Origin: Anatilimnocola aggregata
GTDB taxonomy: Bacteria; Planctomycetota; Planctomycetia; Pirellulales; Pirellulaceae
Assembly: GCF_007747655.1 (NCBI RefSeq)
Contig: NZ_CP036274.1
Location: forward strand, 8,122,001 to 8,186,000
Direction: 5' to 3'
DNA: 64,000 bases
Under the pieces are notes generated by a model, which saw only the letters and a program-made list of their open reading frames with translations, did not search any database and was not told the DNA's origin. Below, one piece after another: positions 33,306-42,850 of this stretch. A program made the position numbers and the translations under genes. Each line of letters opens with the position of its first letter. The first letter of the stretch is position 1.

Positions 33306-34613
33306 ATGCAGGTAACAAAAGTCGCCCTTGTAGGGATGGGCACAGTGGGTGCTGGAGTCGCCCGACTGCTAATCGATCATGGCGATCGAACCGGCAGGCA
33401 TGCGGGACGCATACTGTGGGTCGAAGAGGTGGTCGTCGCCGACCCCAAGAAGGCCCGCGACTATGCGCTGCCCAAGACCGTCACGCTGTCGGACGATCTC
33501 TCCCGGATCACCAATAATCCGGAGATAAAGATTGTTGCGCACCTGGTCGGGGGACTCGAACCGGCCCGCACGATCATGCTCAAGTTGCTGGAAAGTGGCA
33601 AAGACGTCGTCACGGCGAATAAAGCGCTGCTGGCCGAACACGGTCCCGAGATTTTTGATCGCGCCCGCGAATTGGGCCGCGCAATCGCTTTCGACGCTGC
33701 AGTCGCCGGCGGCATTCCGATTATCACGAACATCAGCCAATGCTTTTCGGCGAACCAGATTCTCTCGCTCCGCGGCATTCTCAACGGCACAAGCAATTTT
33801 ATCGTCTCGCAAATGGACGAGCAGGGTGAAACGTATGCCGAGGCGTTGAAAGAAGCTCAGCAGCGGGGCTATGCCGAAGCTGACCCAACAATGGACGTCA
33901 GTGGCGCAGACGCAGCACAAAAGTTGGCAATCCTCGCGCACCTCGCCTTCGGCGCGCAGGTCCACTGGAACGACATTCCGCGCGTCGGCATCGATACGCT
34001 CGATGCAGCCGACCTGCACTACGCCCGCGAACTAAACTATCGAATTAAGCTGATTGCAGTCGCCAAGCTGCGCGACAGCGGGCTTGAACTGCACGTCACG
34101 CCGAACTTGGTGAAGATTGGCACTCCGCTGGCCGAAGTTCGCTTGGCTTACAACGCCATCAGCGTGGTTGGTGATGCCGTTGGTTCCATCTTCTTCCACG
34201 GTCTCGGTGCTGGGCAAATGCCCACGGCTTCCGCCGTCGTCGCCGACATGATCGATATGGCCGTCGGCCGCACACCGATCACCTTTCGCACCGTCGAACT
34301 GTGGTCCAAGAGCGAAGCCCGCGTGCAGCAGTGCGATCACTCCGCACTCCCCAGTCGCTTTTACATTCGCCTCACCGTCGAAGATCGCCCCGGTGTGCTG
34401 GCCGAAGTTACCGGCGTGCTTGGCAAGCATCAAATCTCTATCGCTTCTGTCATTCAACACGAACCGAGCGAAGAAGACGGCGGCCAATCCATCGTTCCTC
34501 TCGTCATCATGACCGCCCAAGCCACCGAAGGCGCGACGCAGAAAGCCATGGCCGAAATCGGCAAGCTTACCTCCGTTCGACCCAACGCCGTTCGCATGCG
34601 CGTATTGGACTAA
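33306..34613 (+). CDS. hom: Homoserine dehydrogenase
   Basis: 435 residues from the ATG at 33306. NAD(P)-binding VALVGMGTVGAGVARLL, then VVTANKALLAEHG, the catalytic segment AFDAAVAGGIPII, GILNGTSNFI and YAEADPTMDVSGADAAQKLAILA. The C-terminal ACT domain (RFYIRLTVEDRPGVLAEVTGVLG) is expected to bind threonine for feedback inhibition. It converts aspartate semialdehyde to homoserine. First of a three-gene plus-strand cluster with a phosphoglycerate-mutase-like gene 10 bp downstream and lysC. Confidence 0.97.
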   Translation: MQVTKVALVGMGTVGAGVARLLIDHGDRTGRHAGRILWVEEVVVADPKKARDYALPKTVTLSDDLSRITNNPEIKIVAHLVGGLEPARTIMLKLLESGKDVVTANKALLAEHGPEIFDRARELGRAIAFDAAVAGGIPIITNISQCFSANQILSLRGILNGTSNFIVSQMDEQGETYAEALKEAQQRGYAEADPTMDVSGADAAQKLAILAHLAFGAQVHWNDIPRVGIDTLDAADLHYARELNYRIKLIAVAKLRDSGLELHVTPNLVKIGTPLAEVRLAYNAISVVGDAVGSIFFHGLGAGQMPTASAVVADMIDMAVGRTPITFRTVELWSKSEARVQQCDHSALPSRFYIRLTVEDRPGVLAEVTGVLGKHQISIASVIQHEPSEEDGGQSIVPLVIMTAQATEGATQKAMAEIGKLTSVRPNAVRMRVLD

Positions 34614-34623
34614 GGCTTATAAA

Positions 34624-35832
34624 ATGAAGTACGCAATTGTGATTCCCGACGGCTGTGCCGATGAACCGCAGGAAAGCTTGGGTGGTAAAACGCCGCTGCA
34701 GGCTGCAAAGACGCCAGCCATGGATGCAATCGCGCGCGCGGGAGTTGTCGGTCGCGCGAACAATGTGCCGCTACATTTGCCCGCAGGGTCGGATGTCGCC
34801 AATCTCAGCTTGTTCGGCTACGACCCCAATGTGTACTTCACCGGTCGGGCACCACTCGAAGCCGCTGCGCAAGGCATTCAGTTAGGCCCCGAAGATTGGG
34901 CCATCCGCTGCAATTTAGTGACCGTGCAAGATCAGACAATGAAGTCGTTCACCGCGGGACACATCTCATCGGAAGAAGCGAAGGCGCTGCTGATCTCGGC
35001 CCAAAAAGAACTGGGAGCGGACAATCTGGAGTTTGTACCCGGCGTCAGCTATCGCAATCTGCTGCTATTTCGTGGCGCCAAGGTGAAAGCGCCGTTCAGC
35101 AAAGAGACCCGCGCCACGCCGCCGCACGATCTCACGGATAAATCCGTCGCGAATGATTTACCCAGCGGACCCGGTAGCGAAATCTTGAATTCGCTCATGG
35201 GCTTTAGCAGGCCCTTGTTTGCCAATCACCCAGTAAATCAACGGCGATTGGCGGCGGGCAAGTTGCCTGCGACCAATCTTTGGCTTTGGGGTCTCGGCAA
35301 AACACCGAGCCTGACTCCCTTTTTCGAATTGCATCAAAAACGCGGCAAGATGATTACTGCGGTCGATTTACTCCGAGGACTCGCGGCCCTGATTGGCTGG
35401 GACCGAATCGAAGTTCCCGGCGCGACCGGCTATCTCGATACCAACTACGCGGCCAAGGGTCAGTATGCGATCGACGCTTTGGATAGTACCGACGTGATCT
35501 GCGTTCATGTCGAAGCGACGGATGAGGCATCGCATGAAGGTCGCGTTGATGCGAAAATCGCCGCGCTCGAAGCCATCGATGAACAGATTGTCGCGCCACT
35601 CCATGCGGCGTTAAAGCAGTACGGCGACTACCGGATTCTGGTCTCGCCCGACCATCCAACGCCTTGCCGCACGAAGACTCACAGCCACGGCTTCGTTCCG
35701 CTGGCGATTTGCGGGACCGGCGTCACGGCCGACGCCGCCACCACCTACGACGAAGTTGCTGCGGCAGCCTCTCCTCTTTCCTTTGAGGAAGGGTGGAAGA
35801 TGATGGCTCACTTTTTGGGGGCTAGGGACTAG
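34624..35832 (+). CDS. ApgM-family protein; probable homoserine kinase
   Basis: 402 residues. Sequence marks of the archaeal-type cofactor-independent phosphoglycerate mutase family: YAIVIPDGCADEPQ, GGKTPLQAAKTPAMDAIA, SDVANLSLFGYDP, GRAPLEAAAQGI, RCNLVTV, VHVEATDEASHEGR and LVSPDHPTPC-RTKTHSHGFVP. These hold the metal-binding Asp/His residues of the alkaline-phosphatase superfamily. Standing between hom and lysC, 10 bp after hom, it fits the members of this family known to act as homoserine kinase in bacteria lacking ThrB; no thrB is seen here. Phosphoglycerate mutase remains the alternative. The last codons and stop are supplied by a dispersed repeat (35817-35830). Confidence 0.85.
   Translation: MKYAIVIPDGCADEPQESLGGKTPLQAAKTPAMDAIARAGVVGRANNVPLHLPAGSDVANLSLFGYDPNVYFTGRAPLEAAAQGIQLGPEDWAIRCNLVTVQDQTMKSFTAGHISSEEAKALLISAQKELGADNLEFVPGVSYRNLLLFRGAKVKAPFSKETRATPPHDLTDKSVANDLPSGPGSEILNSLMGFSRPLFANHPVNQRRLAAGKLPATNLWLWGLGKTPSLTPFFELHQKRGKMITAVDLLRGLAALIGWDRIEVPGATGYLDTNYAAKGQYAIDALDSTDVICVHVEATDEASHEGRVDAKIAALEAIDEQIVAPLHAALKQYGDYRILVSPDHPTPCRTKTHSHGFVPLAICGTGVTADAATTYDEVAAAASPLSFEEGWKMMAHFLGARD
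35817..35830. repeat. Dispersed GGGGGCTAGGGACT repeat, copy 2
   Basis: Identical to 24465-24478. Here it encodes the C-terminal GARD of the ApgM-family protein, and the next bases complete the TAG stop. Confidence 0.5.
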
Positions 35833-35935
35833 GACCTGGGAACTGCAATGCAATTAGCTATCTTCCTTATCCTGACCTCCGACTCCTGACCTCCCTCTCA
35901 CACTAACTCTCTCTAACTTATTAGCAGAACGTCCC

Positions 35936-37714
35936 ATGCCAATCATTGTGCAGAAGTTCGGCGGCAGTAGCGTCGCCACTCCCGAAAAAATTCTCGCCGC
36001 TGCTCGCAAGGCAATTCGCGCGAAGCAAGAAGGTAACCAGGTAGTGATGGTCGTCTCGGCGATGGGCGACACGACCGACGACCTGATTGACCTGGCCAAT
36101 CGCATTACCGATAAGCCCCCGGCGCGCGAAATGGACATGCTCCTCTCGACCGGCGAGCAACAAAGTTGCGCGCTGATGGCAATTGCCATCAGCTCGCTAG
36201 GGCACAAAGCCGTCAGCTTGACCGGCGCACAGATCGGCGTGAAGACGGACGCTACTTTCCGCAAAGCGCGCATCAAGAGCATCGAAACAGCCCGGCTGAA
36301 GAAGCTGCTTGACGAAGGGAATATCATTATCGCCGCAGGCTTTCAGGGGATCGATGACGACTTTAATATCACCACACTCGGTCGTGGCGGCAGCGATACC
36401 ACGGCGGTCGCGCTGGCAGCTGTATTGCGTGCCGATGCCTGCGAAATCTACACCGACGTTGATGGCGTCTATACGACCGACCCGCGCGTGATTCCCGAAG
36501 CACGGCGCGTGAGCCGCATCAGCTACGACGAAATGCTGGAATTGGCCAGCCTTGGCGCGGGGGTGATGCACAGTCGCAGCATCGAATTCGGCAAGAAGTT
36601 TGATACGCCGATCCACGTCCGCAGCAGTTTCACAGATGTTCCCGGTACCATGATCGTCACCGAGCCGGAACGGCCCGATATGCCGGTCTGCGGCGCTGCC
36701 ATCACCAAGGACGAAGCCCGCATCACCGTGCAAGGTATTCCCGATAAACCGGGAACCAGCCTCGAGATCTTCTCGAGAATCGCCGCGCGCAACATCTCGG
36801 TCGATATGATCGTGCAAAATGTGGGCGAAAGTGGCAAAGCCGATATCTCGTTCACCGTTCCCAAGAATGAACTCGATGCTTCGCTGGACGCCGTGCGCGA
36901 AGGTGTGAAGTTGGTCGGCGCCGGAACAATCACCTCGGACGACAACGTGGCCAAGGTTTCCGTCGTCGGTCTGGGAATGGCTCGGCAAACGGGCGTGGCC
37001 GAAAAGATGTTCCGCGCACTGGCAACGGCGGGCATCAACATCGGCATGATCACAACCAGCGAAATCAAAATCTCAGTTCTGGTTCCTCGCGACCAATCGC
37101 AACAAGCGCTGCGAGTCGTACACTCGTCGTTCGAACTCGAAAAAGCACCGACGACTCCCATCAAACCATGGATGCCCAAGCATATCGGCACCGATGCAGC
37201 TGCAGTTGTTGCCAGGCTGCAAGGTCTGAACATGGAAGACCTGACCATCGACGATGTTTCGCTTGATTCGACGCAGGCTCGCGTGACGATTCTCGGCGTA
37301 CCGGACACCCCGGGCATCGCGGCCAAAGTTTTCGAAGAGGTTGCCGCTGCCGGAATCTTTGTCGACATGATCGTGCAGAGCTACCCAACGACTGAGGCAC
37401 TGGCAACGCTCAGCTTCACGGTGCCGCAGGAACAACTGGAACACAGTGTTACCGTTGCCAAGAAAGTCGCGGCAAGTCTGGCTTGCCGTGGAGTGACGAA
37501 CAGCCCTAAGATTGCCAAGCTTTCGGTTTCTGGCGTCGGTTTGCGGACGCATACGGGTGTCGCCATTCGCATGTTCCGCTCGCTGGCCGAAGCCGGCATC
37601 AATCTCGACTTGATCAACACGAGCGAAGTCCGTGTAAACGTCGTCGTCGATGGTGCGCAGGGAGAGAAGGGACTGAAGCAATTGCAAACTGCCTTTGCAG
37701 ATGTGTTGCGCTAG
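35936..37714 (+). CDS. lysC: Aspartate kinase with four ACT domains
   Basis: 592 residues, against about 400-450 for ordinary monofunctional aspartate kinases. N-terminal kinase domain (IVQKFGGSSVATPEKI, LSTGEQQSCALMA, TTLGRGGSDTTAVALA, YTDVDGVYTTDPR). Then two successive ACT pairs: ITVQGIPDKPGTSLEIFSRI and VSVVGLGMARQTGVAEKMF, and again VTILGVPDTPGIAAKVFEEV and LSVSGVGLRTHTGVAIRMF. The second pair is a clear internal duplication of the first. ACT domains bind lysine and/or threonine for feedback control. Third gene of the threonine cluster, 103 bp after the ApgM gene. Confidence 0.96.
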   Translation: MPIIVQKFGGSSVATPEKILAAARKAIRAKQEGNQVVMVVSAMGDTTDDLIDLANRITDKPPAREMDMLLSTGEQQSCALMAIAISSLGHKAVSLTGAQIGVKTDATFRKARIKSIETARLKKLLDEGNIIIAAGFQGIDDDFNITTLGRGGSDTTAVALAAVLRADACEIYTDVDGVYTTDPRVIPEARRVSRISYDEMLELASLGAGVMHSRSIEFGKKFDTPIHVRSSFTDVPGTMIVTEPERPDMPVCGAAITKDEARITVQGIPDKPGTSLEIFSRIAARNISVDMIVQNVGESGKADISFTVPKNELDASLDAVREGVKLVGAGTITSDDNVAKVSVVGLGMARQTGVAEKMFRALATAGINIGMITTSEIKISVLVPRDQSQQALRVVHSSFELEKAPTTPIKPWMPKHIGTDAAAVVARLQGLNMEDLTIDDVSLDSTQARVTILGVPDTPGIAAKVFEEVAAAGIFVDMIVQSYPTTEALATLSFTVPQEQLEHSVTVAKKVAASLACRGVTNSPKIAKLSVSGVGLRTHTGVAIRMFRSLAEAGINLDLINTSEVRVNVVVDGAQGEKGLKQLQTAFADVLR

Positions 37715-37923
37715 TTCTCTCCCGTTCAAAAGCTTAGATCATGTCGCTGCACCTTTCTCGCAACTGGATGTGAGCGGGCGCGCTAGTCTTCACGCTGATT
37801 GAAGCTGCTGAATCTGCTCGTGCAAATCAACCAGTTTTTTAGAGATGCCGCTTTCGGCCTTGTCGTTAAAGCTTGTCTTCACGCAATCCAAGCCGCGACA
37901 AGGCCGAATCGCCCCAGTGCGAC

Positions 37924-38955
37924 TTAAGCCGTCGCACGGCCAAAGATCATTCGACCAGCGCTGGTTTGCAGCACGCTGGTGACTGAGATCTTCACTTCTT
38001 TGCCGACGTGTTCGCGGCCCCCTTCAACGACAATCATAGTGCCGTCGTCAAGATAACCAACGCCCTGGCCAGCTTCTTCGCCCGGCTTCACAATTCGCAC
38101 GGCCAGAGCTTCGCCCGGTAAGAAAACGGGCTTAAGCGAATTGGAGATGTCGTTCAGGTTGACGACTTGCACGTTGTGCAGCTTGGCAACCTTGTTCAAG
38201 TTGTAGTCGCCGGTGACAACCTTGCCACCGAGATGCTTGGCGAGCAGAACCAGCTTCATATCGACCGGCTGATTGACGAACTCAGGCATTTCGCGGTCGT
38301 ATATCTTCAGGTCGATGTTCTCGTTGCTGCGCAAGCGATTGAGCACATCGAGCCCGCGACGCCCGCGCGCGCGGCGCAATTTGTCGCTGCTATCAGCGAT
38401 GGCCTGCAGTTCGTTCAGCACGAAGCGCGGCATGATTAGCTGACTCTCGAGCACATTGGTTTCGGCAAAATCGGCGATGCGACCATCGATTACCACACTC
38501 GTATCGAGAATAAACGGCTTCAGGCCCTTTACTTCCTTGGCGAATTCCACGTAGGGAATAATGAAGCGAAAGTCGTCCTTGGTTTGCAACAGCACGCTGA
38601 TACACGTGTAGCAAAGCACCATGCCGAGCATCAATTGCACGACGATGCGAGCAATGGGGACCTCGCGGTTATTGGGGTCTGCTTCGGGGAGCAGCGGTGC
38701 CAAGGCAAGCATCAAGATGTAGGTCAGCAGAACACCAATGAGTAGGCCAAAATAAACCCCCGAAATGACGTCGATCTGCTTGCGTGGAACAAAAATATCG
38801 GCGGCAATTACGGAGCCCGCAAGGAGCAAGATCCCAAAGAAGATCATCCACGGAATAGCCGGCGACCCCGTATAGTCGCGCAATAAGCCGACGAACAGGG
38901 TGGCCACACCGCTGGCGACAAGCATGAACACGCAACGAAGAACAAGCAGTGCCAT
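37924..38955 (-). CDS. Membrane PIN-TRAM protein (YacL-like)
   Basis: 343 residues. Four N-terminal transmembrane helices (about 1-130), then a PIN nuclease-like domain with the acidic residues in FILDTSVVIDGRIADFAET, RGRRGLDVLNRL and KVVTGDYNLNKVAKLHNV. The C-terminal TRAM domain (LPGEALAVRIVKPGEEAGQGVGYLDDGTMIVVEGG) is a small RNA-binding barrel. The family is thought to act on RNA at the membrane. Full length. Confidence 0.93.
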   Translation of the reverse strand: MALLVLRCVFMLVASGVATLFVGLLRDYTGSPAIPWMIFFGILLLAGSVIAADIFVPRKQIDVISGVYFGLLIGVLLTYILMLALAPLLPEADPNNREVPIARIVVQLMLGMVLCYTCISVLLQTKDDFRFIIPYVEFAKEVKGLKPFILDTSVVIDGRIADFAETNVLESQLIMPRFVLNELQAIADSSDKLRRARGRRGLDVLNRLRSNENIDLKIYDREMPEFVNQPVDMKLVLLAKHLGGKVVTGDYNLNKVAKLHNVQVVNLNDISNSLKPVFLPGEALAVRIVKPGEEAGQGVGYLDDGTMIVVEGGREHVGKEVKISVTSVLQTSAGRMIFGRATA

Positions 38956-39221
38956 CTGGCTGAAGAATCACAGGCAAAAGGGAGGGCCAGCCGCGGAAAA
39001 ATATGAGTTACTACTGCGCGGCCGGGGAAAAAGGGCAGGCATTTCCCACACGAAGTATAGGCCACAGCTGCCCAATCAGCCACCGGATAACGGTCGCGGT
39101 CGCACGACTTAACGCGGTTTTCGCGCTATCGAAACTTGATTTGCCGTTAAAATCGCTCACTGCCCCGAACTCGATCAACAATTTCACCGAAGCCACCGTT
39201 CCGGACGAAAACGATTCAAGG

Positions 39222-40271
39222 CTACGCGAGTAGTGAATTATCGCGTACGACGGAAGTCGTCGCCTGACGAATGAACTGTCGCGTACGTAGCGTTTCAGTG
39301 ACTTGAGAAAGGGTTGTACGGGCGGCCGCTTCCGTCGGGACGAGCCGGCCGGTGATGCTCCCTTTCGTGCTATTAATCGTCTCGGGCTTGAGGGCAGGGA
39401 CAACGCCATGAGTTGTGTGTTGCATCACCTGGTTGCGACCACCGGCCTTGGCCGAATACAGCGCGGCATCGGTTCGCGAGAGAAGGCCAGCAACATCGTC
39501 TTGCGGCAAGACCTCGGCCACGCCACAACTGACCGTGACAGGTGAGAGCTTTTCGATCGTGGTCCGCATCCTCTCTGCAAAAGCCACGGCCCCGCGTAGA
39601 CCAGTGCCAGGCAGCACGGCCACGAATTCTTCGCCACCATAACGGCAGATGACATCCGACTCGCGCGCATACTGATCGAGCATCTGGCCAACCTGCTTCA
39701 GGACTTCATCGCCCCGCGACAAGCCCTGCTCGGTGTTCAGATGTTTAAAGTGGTCGATGTCGAACATCGCGACGGAGCAGACCAATCCATACCGCCTATG
39801 CATATCGAGCTGCGAAGCCAGCATGGTTTCCAGCGACTTGCGATTCCCCAGCCCGGTCAGGTTATCGGTACGCACTTCACTGAACGACATCAGCTGATTG
39901 GCTTGTTGGCGGATCAACTCGTACGCTTGCGCTAACCGTTCGGTCAGGTGCTGCGTCGGTTCAAGGAGCTTTTCTGTTTCATTGGCCAGTTGGCCCATCG
40001 GTTCGTGCTCTTGAATTTCACCCGCTTCGGTCAAGTCGCGCAATCGGCTACGAAACTTCCCGAGGCTTCCTTGATGCGTCGCCAAATCGCGACGCACCTG
40101 CTGCGCAACCTTCTCCAAGTCGCGAATGATTCCCCGGGCCCGCTTCAGCTCGCGCCGCAGCTGCGCGTCATCGCTGAGAACGGGTTGCGTACGCTGGCCA
40201 AAGCAGTAGCCAATTACGGCAATGGCAGCCAAAGCGACCGAAGCCGGCAAACCCAAAGTCAAAATATCCAT
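39222..40271 (-). CDS. Diguanylate cyclase (GGDEF domain)
   Basis: 349 residues. One N-terminal transmembrane helix (ASVALAAIAVIGYCFG), a coiled-coil-like helix to about residue 140, then the GGDEF domain: LTGLGNRKSLETML, FDIDHFKHLNTEQGLSRGDEVL and CRYGGEEFVAVLPGTG (active site GGEEF). The C-terminal ~70 residues are low-complexity Thr/Arg-rich. It makes cyclic di-GMP. No RxxD inhibitory site is evident before the GGEEF. A small membrane-protein gene lies 90 bp upstream on the same strand. Confidence 0.93.
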   Translation of the reverse strand: MDILTLGLPASVALAAIAVIGYCFGQRTQPVLSDDAQLRRELKRARGIIRDLEKVAQQVRRDLATHQGSLGKFRSRLRDLTEAGEIQEHEPMGQLANETEKLLEPTQHLTERLAQAYELIRQQANQLMSFSEVRTDNLTGLGNRKSLETMLASQLDMHRRYGLVCSVAMFDIDHFKHLNTEQGLSRGDEVLKQVGQMLDQYARESDVICRYGGEEFVAVLPGTGLRGAVAFAERMRTTIEKLSPVTVSCGVAEVLPQDDVAGLLSRTDAALYSAKAGGRNQVMQHTTHGVVPALKPETINSTKGSITGRLVPTEAAARTTLSQVTETLRTRQFIRQATTSVVRDNSLLA

Positions 40272-40360
40272 GGCGAATGTCTCAGTCGGGCAGTTGAAGG
40301 CAGGCGGGATGATTTCAGGCAGAGTCAGGCAGGGGGACCAACGGCGAACAGTTGCATCGA

Positions 40361-40498
40361 CTACATGCGAGTGTTCATGCCGTGCATGCAGGCTACTCCA
40401 ACCACCACTAGCACCACGGCAATGCCGATCCAGTGGGTTGTTTCCATTTGGTTGATCTGGCGAATGAGCAGATCCATGTATTTCGATACTTTGTCCAT
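40361..40498 (-). CDS. 45-residue single-pass membrane protein
   Basis: Reading the minus strand from the ATG at 40498 gives MDKVSKYMDLLIRQINQMET, then a hydrophobic helix (HWIGIAVVLVVVGVACMHG) and MNTRM before a TAG at 40361-40363. GGAG lies 9-10 bases before the start. The charged amphipathic N-terminus plus one membrane span is a natural small-protein pattern. It precedes the diguanylate cyclase gene in the same orientation by 90 bp. Function unknown. Confidence 0.6.
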   Translation of the reverse strand: MDKVSKYMDLLIRQINQMETTHWIGIAVVLVVVGVACMHGMNTRM

Positions 40499-40707
40499 CT
40501 GACGGATGCTCCGCAAAAAGTTCGCGACCAGGCTGGACGTACGCGACTGGCGCGTACGCCCCCTAGTTCAAGCGTAGCTTATGGTTAAGTCGCGTCTCGG
40601 CGGGTTAAGATGTCGTCCTCGCAGCCGCCAGCAGACGGCCTGCGCGACATAATCGGAGCGACCGGACCATGCCAACAAAACACTCCCCCGCGAATCACTT
40701 CCTGGAC

Positions 40708-40735
40708 TTGCGAGCCGGCGGTCGCATGCTAAAAT
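40708..40735 (+). promoter_or_regulatory. Probable promoter of tRNA-Asp
   Basis: TTGCGA (40708-40713), 16-bp spacer, TAAAAT (40730-40735), placing the transcription start about 10 bases before the mature tRNA 5' end. Confidence 0.5.
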
Positions 40736-40752
40736 TCATAGTCTCCCGTTAA

Positions 40753-42542
<1,790 letters not shown>

Positions 42543-42850
42543 TTACGATTCTCCCCTAAAACTCTCGTGGTCGCAAAGACCGATGAATTTTCAACTGCTA
42601 CTTTTGGACTGGCGAGCCGCCACTGAAGCGGATAGCCACGCTGTGGTTCATACCCGCTCTTCCATTGGCATAAGACAATGCGCCTGGCATCTAGTTCGTC
42701 AACATCCTCTTCGCTTGCCCCCGTTCATGATTGCAAAACTATGTTCAGTCCCGAAAAACCGTGGCGGGTAACGTTTAAGTGCCACGGAGTGAGGCAAGTG
42801 ATTGCTCTGGCCACATACCGTGCGCAAATGACACCCTGGTTTTTCTTGAT

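Noticed and set aside
36197-37729. Long open frames antisense to lysC (and similarly to hom, the surface protein and others)
   Set aside because: High-GC genes of this codon bias leave open antisense frames; the encoded sequences are His/Asp/Arg-rich and unlike proteins, while the sense genes are clearly conserved.
37760-37875. Protein-like C-terminal piece on the minus strand (SISKKL-VDLHEQIQQLQ-like) after the PIN-TRAM stop
   Set aside because: No start with a ribosome-binding site and only about 30 codons; it could be a relic, but nothing beyond composition supports it.
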